A DNA stretch of 64,000 nucleotides from assembly GCF_014639795.1 (NCBI RefSeq), contig NZ_BMGC01000004.1:169529-233528 (forward strand), in the 5' to 3' direction. Both the position numbers and the translations under genes were made by a program. This stretch comes from Gordonia jinhuaensis (GTDB taxonomy: Bacteria; Actinomycetota; Actinomycetes; Mycobacteriales; Mycobacteriaceae). The number at the start of each line of letters is the position of its first letter. The first letter of the stretch is position 1. Of this stretch, positions 46,033 through 53,997 are shown in pieces. Below the pieces are notes generated by a model. That model ran no database searches. It worked only from the letters and a program-made list of their open reading frames with translations, and was not told the DNA's origin.

Positions 46033-46185
46033 TCTCGTGATCCCCTTCTTCTGTTGTCGACATGCGGACGATCCCCACGATCTAACCCCACCCGGCCACC
46101 GCGACGCAGTGGGCGATCTCTGCGACGATGAGTCCGGTCCACGGGCACCGATGGCCGGATGCAGGTAACAATCGCATCAACATTC

Positions 46186-46215
46186 ACACTAGTAACTTCT
46201 GTAACAGGCTAGTGT
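46186..46215. promoter_or_regulatory. Inverted repeat in the divergent thiB / secreted-protein gap
   Basis: ACACTAG and CTAGTGT arms are separated by 16 bp in a locally AT-rich stretch; GTAAC also occurs twice between them. It could be an operator for thiB on the left or the secreted-protein gene on the right. The rest of 46033-46387 shows nothing I recognise. Confidence 0.4.
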
Positions 46216-46387
46216 CATGTGCGCCTGCAGCCGGTGCACCTGTGACCGGGTTGTCCGGCCGGGCTCGAGAGTTCACCGGACGCCCCGGGTGTAGCGAACA
46301 CCGCGGCTGCGACGATGTTCTGCACGGGCCTGGCATCTCGGGCAGACCCGACACGACCGACCGACCGACGAGGATTGGAAGCCCACC

Positions 46388-47239
46388 GTGCGATTGCGCC
46401 ACCCCCTGAGGCAGATGACGATCACCGCGACAGCCGTGGTCGCCGCAGCAGTGTTGGGGGCGCCCCTCGCGCAGGCGGCACCGGCCTCTCCCGCGGTGCC
46501 CTCACCGCCCGTCGGCACGACGGTCGCCGGCGCCTCGCCGTTCGGCACTCCGAGCACTCCGCCGAAGGTCGATCAGCGCGTGCTGTCCTCGGTCGGGGCC
46601 TTCGTGCCCGCCATCATCGGGGCGGCGGCCACCCCGGGGGCCGACGGCAAGATCAACACCGCCCTGCTCGAGCAGGCCAGGGCACTGGCCGCGACCGGGC
46701 AGTTCCCGCCCGAGCTCAAGGCGATCTGGGACCAGGTGATCTCCTTCCTCGACGGTTCCGCCAAGCCTGCCGCCGCCACGCGCGCCGCGGGCGGTGCACC
46801 GGAGATCCCGACCGGCCCGAACGCCCCGAAGATCCAGCAGTTCCTCTACCCCACCGTGGGCTTCGGCTGCATCCCCGGCGGCAACTCGGTGGGCACCGCC
46901 CTCGTGACCGCCGGTCCGCAGGACGCTCCCGCACCCGGCCCGCGCGCAGGTCAGGCCGGATACGTCTACACCGCACTGGGAACCGGCCCGGCGTTCAACA
47001 GCAAGACCCATCCGCTGGTGGCCGCCTGGATCAACATCGACACCCAGCGCACCGGTCAGATCAACTTGCTGCGCAATCCGAAGATCAACGCCGCCAAGGG
47101 TCCCGGCACGTTCACCGCCATCGCCAACACCGGCCGCGGCCGGGTGATCTCGGCGATCTACGGCAACGTGACCACAACGATCAAGGGCAAGGTCGTGGGC
47201 TGCACGATCATCCCGACGGTGGGCCTGGCGTTCGTCTGA
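46388..47239 (+). CDS. Secreted Ala/Pro-rich protein (Rv1157c/Rv1158c-like)
   Basis: A 283-residue exported protein. The signal peptide is Arg-led with a hydrophobic core TITATAVVAAAVLGAPLAQA and AQA-A cleavage at about residue 31. The mature part is Ala/Pro-rich with two conserved cysteines, in FGCIPGG and VVGCTIIP, likely a disulfide. It resembles the ala-, pro-rich secreted proteins near mutT2 in mycobacteria and is a distant paralogue of the next gene (shared ISAIYGNV / LAAVYGTV ending). The function is unknown. Confidence 0.75.
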   Translation: MRLRHPLRQMTITATAVVAAAVLGAPLAQAAPASPAVPSPPVGTTVAGASPFGTPSTPPKVDQRVLSSVGAFVPAIIGAAATPGADGKINTALLEQARALAATGQFPPELKAIWDQVISFLDGSAKPAAATRAAGGAPEIPTGPNAPKIQQFLYPTVGFGCIPGGNSVGTALVTAGPQDAPAPGPRAGQAGYVYTALGTGPAFNSKTHPLVAAWINIDTQRTGQINLLRNPKINAAKGPGTFTAIANTGRGRVISAIYGNVTTTIKGKVVGCTIIPTVGLAFV

Positions 47240-47242
47240 GCC

Positions 47243-47290
47243 CTCGACTGACATGGCTCTCGACTGACATGGCCCTCGGCTGACATGCGC
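47243..47290. repeat. 16-bp repeat, three copies, 3 bp after a stop codon
   Basis: CTCGACTGACATGGCT, CTCGACTGACATGGCC and CTCGGCTGACATGCGC follow the stop codon of the secreted-protein gene. Each contains TGACATG. Confidence 0.92.
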
Positions 47291-47327
47291 GTCAGGTGAT
47301 TGTCTGAGCTACGTCCCACATTCCCCG

Positions 47328-47361
47328 CGATGGCGCCCGACCAGCTGGTCGGGCGCCATCG
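47328..47361. terminator. Perfect 34-bp palindrome, probable terminator
   Basis: CGATGGCGCCCGACCAG is followed at once by its exact reverse complement. As RNA it gives a very stable stem about 90 bp downstream of the secreted-protein stop. There is no U-tract. It could also be a symmetric protein-binding site. The remaining gap up to 47557 shows no gene. Confidence 0.65.
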
Positions 47362-47557
47362 TCGTATCTGCCGCAGCGTCGGCGGCCAGTAGCCGGCCAG
47401 CGGTCGCAGTTCGGTCACGCCCACATGCACGGGCTTGAAAACGACGTCCGCGACATGATTATCTTTAACTCAGTCATCATTAGTCACATCAGCAACATCA
47501 GTAACACGCGTGAGTGATGTCGCGGCTGTGACGGTACGAGAGCAAGGGCGGGTTGCC

Positions 47558-48520
47558 ATGAACACGGTCGTCACGGCCACGGCGAGCACCGGGAGCATTG
47601 TCAGCACCGACGATTCCGTCGACACACGCGGTGCGGTGTCGGCACGCCGTCGGCCTGCTCGCCGTCCCGCGGCCCGGCGCCGACTCGCGGTGACCGCAGC
47701 CGCGCTGTGCACCGTCGGTGCCCTGGCCGCCGCACCGGCGCTCACCGCGACCGCCGACGCCGCACCGACCGCTGCGACATCGTCTGCCGACACGGCCTCG
47801 CCCAGTGTCGCGCAACTGACCTCGGCAGCGCGCCGGCTGCCCGCGTACTCCGTCGCGGCCTCTGCGGCTGAGTCGATTCTCGCCGCGGGAGGGGCCACAC
47901 CAGCCACACCATCAGGGGCCACGCCCGCCGCCGGTCCAACCGACGTACTCAGCGGCCTCGCTGCGGTGAACGCGATCCTCAAGACGCTCAAGGTCCAGCC
48001 GTTCCTGAATCCGTCGGTCTCGTTCAACTGCGCTGTCCCCACCGCCGACAACCCGCTCGGCATCGTCCCCGGCGTCTCCGGCGCGGTCGCCGGACCGTGG
48101 ACGCTGGGCACGTCGCTGCCGACCGTGGGCGGCTTCGATCCCAACATCGTCAAGAGCGGCGACACCGCATTCGCCTTCGTCCCCAGCGGGATCACCTCCG
48201 ACACCGTCGGTTCGGGCATGCAGGTGGCCTGGTTCAACGTCAACACACTGCAGGGCGGCTTCGCCCAGATGGGCAAGCTGTCCTCGGTGGTCTTGCAGAC
48301 GTGGCTGGCCGCACTGCCCACCGATCTGCCGCCCATCCTGCGCGTTCCTGCGGTGGCGGCACTCACGCGCATCGCCCAGAGCCTCGACACCATGCCGGGG
48401 ATGCGCCTGGCACCGGTGAAGACCGGGCACGGCACCGTGCTGGCCGCGGTCTACGGGACCGTCGACAACGGCGGTCGCAGCTGCTTCTTCTTCCCCATGG
48501 TGGGCATCGTCAACGCCTGA
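47558..48520 (+). CDS. Secreted Ala-rich protein, paralogue of 46388-47239
   Basis: A protein of 320 residues with a long twin-Arg-rich n-region (ARRPAARRRLAV) before a hydrophobic segment TAAALCTVGALAAAPALTAT and ADA-A cleavage near residue 70. Two conserved cysteines lie in VSFNCAVP and GGRSCFFFP. The end KTGHGTVLAAVYGTV resembles the previous gene. I took ATG 47558; a GTG at 47510 would lengthen it by 16 residues. Unknown cell-envelope or secreted role. Confidence 0.74.
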   Translation: MNTVVTATASTGSIVSTDDSVDTRGAVSARRRPARRPAARRRLAVTAAALCTVGALAAAPALTATADAAPTAATSSADTASPSVAQLTSAARRLPAYSVAASAAESILAAGGATPATPSGATPAAGPTDVLSGLAAVNAILKTLKVQPFLNPSVSFNCAVPTADNPLGIVPGVSGAVAGPWTLGTSLPTVGGFDPNIVKSGDTAFAFVPSGITSDTVGSGMQVAWFNVNTLQGGFAQMGKLSSVVLQTWLAALPTDLPPILRVPAVAALTRIAQSLDTMPGMRLAPVKTGHGTVLAAVYGTVDNGGRSCFFFPMVGIVNA

Positions 48521-48569
48521 CGCGTGACGCCTGACACGTAACGCCTGATGCCTGACGCCTGATCGCACA
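48514..48569. repeat. 14-bp degenerate repeat, four copies, over a stop codon
   Basis: CGCCTGACGCGTGA, CGCCTGACACGTAA, CGCCTGATGCCTGA and CGCCTGATCGCACA. The first contains the stop TGA of the secreted protein gene; TGA recurs in each. Confidence 0.85.
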
Positions 48570-48622
48570 CCCGCGCTCAGCGCTCGCCCCCTCTCCCCCT
48601 TCCGATCACCAGGAGCCTGCCC

Positions 48623-49945
48623 ATGTCCCCGCGCGTGCGGCGTCACACCACGATCGCTCGCCGACGCCTGTCGGCCATCGCCGCCATGACGGTCACCACC
48701 GTCGCCGCGACCGCCGTCATCTCCACGGTCGCCGCGTCGGCCGCACCGGAGGGTGCCGACGACACCGCGGCCTCCCCGATCAGCTCCGCCACCGATGCCT
48801 CGGGCGCGACGCCCGTTCCGGCGGCCGGCGCAGCGGCGTCCATCCCGGCGGCCGCCGATGCGGCCGCACCCTCGCATTCGGGTCACACCGGCAGTGTGTT
48901 CGCCACCGGCTCGCTGCCCGCAGATCAGTGGGTCGCCGGTGCCGCGCAGGGCTTCCGCTACACCTACTGGAGTCGTAACTCCGCAGGACAGCCGCGACTG
49001 TCCTACGGAACCCTGTTCACACCCAAGGGCACTGCGCCCAAAGGTGGTTGGCCGGTGGTGGGCTGGGCACCGGCAGCCGCGGGTCTGGCCGACCGCTGCT
49101 CCACCGCGCTGACCGCCACCAGCCCCCAGTCCACGGTGGCCTCGAAGTGGCTCGCCGACGGATATGCCATCGCCGCAACCGATTACGCGGGTGCCGGGAC
49201 GTCGGGTCAGGTCGACTTCCTCGACGGAAAGGCGGCGGCCAACAACGTGGTCGACGGTGTGCACGCCGCCCACGACATCGTGCCGACACTCTCGAAATCA
49301 TTCGTCTCCCTGGGGATCTCGCAGGGATCGATGGCTTCGCTGAACCTCGCCACCTCGTCGATGGCCGGTCAGATCCGGGCCAGCGGACTGGATCTACGCG
49401 CCTCGGTGGCCATCGGCATCCCCGCCTACCTCGACCAGCTGGTGTCGACCATCGCACCCGGACTGCCACTCGCACTGCCCGGCGGCGCGACCGCGTCGGC
49501 GGTGTACGCCCTCGCCGGACTCGACGCCGCCCGCCCGGAACTGAAGGTCGCCTCGAAGATGACCGATGCCGGCCGGCGCTGGCTCACCCGCGCGAAGACC
49601 GAGTGCTCCGGCCAACTCGCCCAGGAGATCTCGGGGGTGGCACTGGGCAGTCTGATCGACCGGTCGATGGGTACCGAACCCGCCCTGCTCTCGGCGTTGC
49701 GTGACTACCTGCACCTGCCGGTGCTGGGGTTCTCCACCCCGGCGATGATGGCGCAGGGCTTGGCTGACACCGACGTGGTGATGCCACTGACGCTGACCTA
49801 TCTGGCCGCTGTGGGTCTGCCGTCCAGCGAGGTGACCGTGAAGACCTACCCTGGCACCTCCACGTCGACACCGCTGGCGGCACAGGCCGATTCGGCGGCA
49901 TTCGTCAACCGCTTCCTGCGCGCGAAGCCCCCGACACGGCACTGA
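48623..49945 (+). CDS. Secretory lipase family protein
   Basis: A 440-residue exported alpha/beta hydrolase of the secretory-lipase (LIP, PF03583) type. The signal peptide ends near ASA-A at residue 40; an Ala/Pro-rich linker follows to about 85. GWAPAAAGLADRCS and AIAATDYAGAGTSG are family motifs, and the nucleophile elbow is GISQGSMAS (about residue 232). A possible acid is in QGLADTDVVMP. The usual catalytic-His segment (YPGxxH) reads TYPGTSTSTP, with no histidine before the C-terminal residue, so activity is uncertain. Confidence 0.8.
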   Translation: MSPRVRRHTTIARRRLSAIAAMTVTTVAATAVISTVAASAAPEGADDTAASPISSATDASGATPVPAAGAAASIPAAADAAAPSHSGHTGSVFATGSLPADQWVAGAAQGFRYTYWSRNSAGQPRLSYGTLFTPKGTAPKGGWPVVGWAPAAAGLADRCSTALTATSPQSTVASKWLADGYAIAATDYAGAGTSGQVDFLDGKAAANNVVDGVHAAHDIVPTLSKSFVSLGISQGSMASLNLATSSMAGQIRASGLDLRASVAIGIPAYLDQLVSTIAPGLPLALPGGATASAVYALAGLDAARPELKVASKMTDAGRRWLTRAKTECSGQLAQEISGVALGSLIDRSMGTEPALLSALRDYLHLPVLGFSTPAMMAQGLADTDVVMPLTLTYLAAVGLPSSEVTVKTYPGTSTSTPLAAQADSAAFVNRFLRAKPPTRH

Positions 49946-49956
49946 CCACGCACCCG

Positions 49957-50751
49957 ATGTCGCACGACCGACAGCTGACGCCCCGCTGGGCACCGCAGAT
50001 CGACGCCGTCTTCGTCGCGTCGACGCTCGCGGTGTGCCTGGGTGGGGCGTTGCATCGGCGCCGGCTGGTCGCCGCCGCCAAACCGTTGGCGCTGACGGCC
50101 GTGATCGCCCGTTCGGTTCCCGACATCGCGCGCAACGCCCCGCTCGACCGGGCACTGCTCACCGGCGCCGCGGTGTTCTCGCTGGCGGGTGACTACCTGA
50201 TGTACCGGGAAGAGTTCGCCGACGATGCACCACACCGTCGCCCGGCGACGGCAAAGGACAGCACACCTCGGGGCAAGGACGACTGGATGCGCCTGGGCGC
50301 GTTGGCCTTCGGCTGCGCACATCTGTCCTATCTGGGGCTGTTCGGACGCCGCGGCGGCCGGTTGAGCAGCCGGCGCATACTCCCCCGGCTGGCAGTGATG
50401 GGCGAGCCGGGACTGCTGGTCGCCGCCGCCCGTCCCGCGCTGACGCCGGTGCTGGGCCCGTACGGCGCTGTGCTGTCGGCGATGTCGGCGATGGCCGCCG
50501 ATCCTGCGTCGGCCGGCGAGTGCTCGTCATCGGGCGCCGCGGCGACCCGTCTGCGTGTGGGTGGAATGCTGTTCGTGATCTCCGATGACCTGCTGATCAA
50601 TCGTCGACATCTGCTGTCCGGACGCCGACGCGCGGTCACCGAGGCCGTGGTGCTCGCGACCTACTTCGGCGCGCAGCGTCTCCTCCTGCCGACCGCGGCC
50701 GGTGCCGGCGTGCGCCGACGACCGGCGCGAACCGCTTCACACCCGCGGTGA
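49957..50751 (+). CDS. Lysoplasmalogenase family (YhhN/TMEM86) membrane protein
   Basis: A 264-residue polytopic membrane protein. AKPLALTAVIARSVP, AAVFSLAGDYLMY and LAFGCAHLSYLGLF, then GGMLFVISDDLLINRR, carry the conserved Lys, Asp and Asp residues of the YhhN family, which includes vinyl-ether lysophospholipid hydrolases. A basic C-terminal tail follows. It begins 11 bp after the lipase gene, so the two may share a transcript; a joint lipid role is inference. Confidence 0.83.
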   Translation: MSHDRQLTPRWAPQIDAVFVASTLAVCLGGALHRRRLVAAAKPLALTAVIARSVPDIARNAPLDRALLTGAAVFSLAGDYLMYREEFADDAPHRRPATAKDSTPRGKDDWMRLGALAFGCAHLSYLGLFGRRGGRLSSRRILPRLAVMGEPGLLVAAARPALTPVLGPYGAVLSAMSAMAADPASAGECSSSGAAATRLRVGGMLFVISDDLLINRRHLLSGRRRAVTEAVVLATYFGAQRLLLPTAAGAGVRRRPARTASHPR

Positions 50752-50760
50752 CCACCGCGG
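50743..50760. terminator. Convergent hairpin over the lysoplasmalogenase stop
   Basis: CCGCGGT and ACCGCGG arms with loop GACC overlap the TGA of the lysoplasmalogenase gene and end 1 bp before the stop of the convergent transporter gene. Confidence 0.6.
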
Positions 50761-50761
50761 C

Positions 50762-52216
50762 TCAGACGATGTCCGAGGAATGGGCCGGGACGCGTGGACC
50801 ACCCAGCCCGTCCATCTCCTCGAGTTCGAGCCCCTTGGTCTCGGGCACCTTGAATTTGACGAAGAAGAACGAGATGGCCGCACACGCCGCGAAGAACCCG
50901 TAGATCCAGGCGAGTCCGATCGTGCTGTTCAGCTGCGGGAACAGCAATGAGATGATGAAGTTCGCGATCCAGTTCACCGCCGTACACAGCCCCAGGGCCA
51001 CAGTTCTGATGCGGTTGGGGAACATCTCGCCGAGCATCACCCACATGATCGGCCCCCAGGTGGCGGCGAAGAAGATCACGAACAGGTTCGCACCGATCAG
51101 TGCCGTCACACCAGAACCCTTCGGCAGCGTGATGTCGTCACCGGATCCCTGCTGCTGGGTGAAGGCGATACACGCCATGAGCAGACCCACGAACATGCCC
51201 ACCGATCCGACCATCAGCAGCAACCGCCTGCCGATCCGGTCGACGAACAGGATCGCCACGAAGGTCATCACCACGTTGATGACCGACGTGATGACCGAGG
51301 TGGTGAACGACCGACTCTCGGAGAATCCGACCGAATGCCACAACGTGTTCGAATAGTAGAAAATCACGTTGATACCCACGAACTGCTGCAGCACCGCAAG
51401 CCAGATACCCACCCACACAAAGGGGTTCAGCCCGAATGTGGGACCTCGCAGGTCCTTCACCGACGCCTGCGACTCACGGCGCAGCGTCAGTCGGATCTCC
51501 TTGACGCGTTCGAGTGGATGCTCTTCGCCGGTGACGTCACGCAGGATCTTCGCGGCCTCGTTGTCGAGATGGCTGCCGACGAGATATCTCGGCGATTCCG
51601 GGATCATCAGCGCCAGCACTCCGTACACAACTGCGGGGATCACGCCGACGAAGAACATCCATCGCCATGCCTCATATCCCCACCACAGGGTGTTGGCCGC
51701 GCCGTCGGCCGCATCGCGCAGCATCGCATCCGAGAGCAGCGCCACGAAGATGCCCACCGTGATCGCCAGCTGCTGCATCGACGCGAGTCCGCCGCGATAG
51801 CGCGCGGGCGCGATCTCGGAGATGTAGGCGGGGGCGATGACCGATGCGATGCCGATACCGATACCGCCGAGCACGCGCCAGAACAGCAGGATGCCGACGT
51901 TGAACGCGAGACCGGTTCCGATCGAGGAGACGAAGAAGAGCACCGCGCCGAGAAGCATCACGCGCTTGCGGCCCCACATGTCGGCGAGTCGGCCGGCGAA
52001 CCAGGCGCCCAGCGCACACCCCAACAGGGCGATGGCGACGCCGAAGCCACTCATGAAGTGATTGAGGTGGAAGTGATCGGTCAGCGAGTCGACCGCACCG
52101 TTGATGACCGAACTGTCGAAGCCGAAGAGAAAGCCGCCTACTGCCGCGGCGATCGTGACGCCGATGACCTTGCCGACGTGTTGATCGTGATGCACCGACG
52201 TCTGTGGATTTGTCAT
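50762..52216 (-). CDS. MFS sugar porter (SP family)
   Basis: A 484-residue sugar/H+ symporter with 12 membrane segments. GFLFGFDSSVINGAVDSL is TM1, RLADMWGRKRVMLLGAVLFF the first loop motif, PESPRYLVGSHLDNEA the central PESPR motif, and LQQFVGINVIFYYSNTLWHS the QQ-GIN sugar site in TM7; PETKGLELEEMD closes it. Resembles bacterial GlcP/XylE-type transporters. The ATG at 52216 leads TNPQTSVHHD. The sugar is unknown. Confidence 0.93.
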   Translation of the reverse strand: MTNPQTSVHHDQHVGKVIGVTIAAAVGGFLFGFDSSVINGAVDSLTDHFHLNHFMSGFGVAIALLGCALGAWFAGRLADMWGRKRVMLLGAVLFFVSSIGTGLAFNVGILLFWRVLGGIGIGIASVIAPAYISEIAPARYRGGLASMQQLAITVGIFVALLSDAMLRDAADGAANTLWWGYEAWRWMFFVGVIPAVVYGVLALMIPESPRYLVGSHLDNEAAKILRDVTGEEHPLERVKEIRLTLRRESQASVKDLRGPTFGLNPFVWVGIWLAVLQQFVGINVIFYYSNTLWHSVGFSESRSFTTSVITSVINVVMTFVAILFVDRIGRRLLLMVGSVGMFVGLLMACIAFTQQQGSGDDITLPKGSGVTALIGANLFVIFFAATWGPIMWVMLGEMFPNRIRTVALGLCTAVNWIANFIISLLFPQLNSTIGLAWIYGFFAACAAISFFFVKFKVPETKGLELEEMDGLGGPRVPAHSSDIV

Positions 52217-52460
52217 GTATAGCCCCCGGTCTCGCCGACGCCTTGTATGAACCATGCACGCTCTCTGTCCCGACGCTACATGCCGAGACTGGCGTTCTCG
52301 TACCACATCGCGACACATTCTTTTGCAGTTCCAGACGAATCGGTCATTTCGACAGTCCAAGTCGGACAACGTGTTTGCCGATCCGCGATGTCTCGTCGTC
52401 ACGCACGCGGTCGTACGTCGATGCCGTCTGCGCAGACTGGTCGCATTACGATGGTCGACC

Positions 52461-53036
52461 ATGGTGGCCTTGCACATCGCCCAGGATCCCGACGCCGACG
52501 CGCTGCTGTCGTCGGACCCGTTCGCCTTGCTGGCGGGAATGCTCCTCGATCAGCAATTCCCGATGGAACGCGCCTTCGCCGGGCCGGCGAAAGTCCTCGA
52601 CCGATTCGGCACCCTTGATCCGCATCGGATCGCCACCGCCGACCCGGAATCTTTCGCCGAGCTGTGCTCGACCCCGCCTGCCATCCACCGCTACGGACGG
52701 TCGATGGCGGGTCGACTGCAGGCTCTCGCCTCGGCGGTGGTGGAGAACTATGACGGGAACGCCGAACTGATCTGGACACAGGCCGAGTCCGGCGCCGACC
52801 TCGTCACGCGTATCCGCGCACTGCCCGGATTCGGCGAGCAGAAGGCGAAGATCTTCGCCGCGTTGGTCGGCAAACAGCTCGGCGTCCGACCCGACGGCTG
52901 GGAGGAGGCGGTCGGCGACTACGGCAAGAGCGGATTCCGGTCGGTCGCCGATGTCACCGACCCCGACTCGCTGCAGAAGGTCCGCGATTACAAGAAGGCC
53001 GTCAAGGCGAAGACCAAGGCAGCCACCCAAGGGTGA
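52461..53036 (+). CDS. HhH-GPD-type base-excision-repair-like protein
   Basis: A 191-residue helix-hairpin-helix protein. DPFALLAGMLLDQQFPMERA is the first helix region of the HhH-GPD fold, and RIRALPGFGEQKAKIFAALV is the HhH DNA-binding motif. The catalytic Lys/Asp pair of classic glycosylases is not clear, and homologues are often annotated loosely as HhH repair or HesB-like proteins. The ATG has TACGAT 8 nt upstream. Its stop lies in a 19-bp duplication. Confidence 0.8.
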   Translation: MVALHIAQDPDADALLSSDPFALLAGMLLDQQFPMERAFAGPAKVLDRFGTLDPHRIATADPESFAELCSTPPAIHRYGRSMAGRLQALASAVVENYDGNAELIWTQAESGADLVTRIRALPGFGEQKAKIFAALVGKQLGVRPDGWEEAVGDYGKSGFRSVADVTDPDSLQKVRDYKKAVKAKTKAATQG

Positions 53037-53066
53037 GGCTGTGACCGATGGGTGAGGCTGTGACCG
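53031..53066. repeat. 19-bp duplication over the HhH gene stop codon
   Basis: GGGTGAGGCTGTGACCGAT is followed by GGGTGAGGCTGTGACCG. The TGA of the first copy is the stop codon. Confidence 0.92.
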
Positions 53067-53111
53067 CCAACGCCCACCGACTGATCTGTCCGATCATCTA
53101 GGCTGCCAGTC

Positions 53112-53987
53112 ATGCCCGGCCTCGATCTTCAGAACCTGCGCGACGCGGTCAGTGTCCCGATGCGCCTGAGTGCGGCGGTCACCGAGACCTCGTTCACGAT
53201 CGCCGAGGCGAGCATCACGCTCAGCCGGATGGCGGTGGACACCCTCACGCGTGAGGTCGCCAGCTCGCTCGGACTCGACGCCGCCGACGTCGGCGCCTCG
53301 GCGACCCCGTTCGCGCTGCTCCAACAGGTCGCCGATCTCCTGCAGCGCGATCGCCCGGTGGGTAAGGCGCTGGCTCCCGGTGGAGTCGCCGACCGGCTGC
53401 TCGCCGACGGCGGCGTCTTCGACCGGTTGACCCAGCCCGGCGGCATCCTCGACCGACTCACCGCCGACGACGGCCTCCTCGACCAGATGACTGAACCCGA
53501 CAGCATCCTGTTGCGCCTCACCAGTCGCGACGGCCCGCTGGACCGACTCACCCGCGATGGCGGCGTGATCGATCAGATCACCGACAACGAGGGCGTACTC
53601 GATCGACTCACCCGCGAGGGCGGGCTCATCGACAAGCTCACCTCCGACGCCGGCGTGCTCGACAAGATCACCGCTCCCGGCGGGCTGCTCGATCGCCTGG
53701 CCGCACCCGACGGTCTGCTCGACCAGCTCGTCGGCGAGGAGGGCGCACTCGAACGGGCGATCGCTCCGGGCGGCCCGCTCGACAAGATCACCGAACTCGC
53801 CGACGTGATCGACATCCTCTCCCCGCAGATCGCCACGATGCAGGAGACGGTCGGCGAATTGCGTACGGCCGTGGACATGCTCAACGCCGCGGTCACACCG
53901 CTGGGCGAACTCGCCGGACGGATCCCGCGGCGCCTCGTGCGCGGGAAGAACTCAAGCACCGAGCTGGTGGCCGACTCCGAGGACTGA
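53112..53987 (+). CDS. Decapeptide-repeat protein of unknown function
   Basis: A 291-residue protein. Residues 91-230 are fourteen consecutive 10-residue units of the form G-(V/I/L)-(L/F/I)-D-(R/Q/K)-(L/I)-T-x-x-(G/D), for example GVFDRLTQPG, GILDRLTADD and GLIDKLTSDA, in perfect register. The flanks are helical: an N-terminal region with TETSFTIAEASITLSRMAVD and a C-terminal region TMQETVGELRTAVDMLNAAV. No signal peptide or membrane segment is seen. The ATG has TAGGCT 7 nt upstream. It is convergent with the acyltransferase gene, 10 bp apart. I do not know a characterised homologue. Confidence 0.85.
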   Translation: MPGLDLQNLRDAVSVPMRLSAAVTETSFTIAEASITLSRMAVDTLTREVASSLGLDAADVGASATPFALLQQVADLLQRDRPVGKALAPGGVADRLLADGGVFDRLTQPGGILDRLTADDGLLDQMTEPDSILLRLTSRDGPLDRLTRDGGVIDQITDNEGVLDRLTREGGLIDKLTSDAGVLDKITAPGGLLDRLAAPDGLLDQLVGEEGALERAIAPGGPLDKITELADVIDILSPQIATMQETVGELRTAVDMLNAAVTPLGELAGRIPRRLVRGKNSSTELVADSED

Positions 53988-53997
53988 GCGCGAAACG

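Noticed and set aside
46033..46387. Possible THI-box (TPP) riboswitch ahead of thiB
   Set aside because: The conserved CTGAGA and ACCTGATCTGG-like elements are not found on the sense strand.
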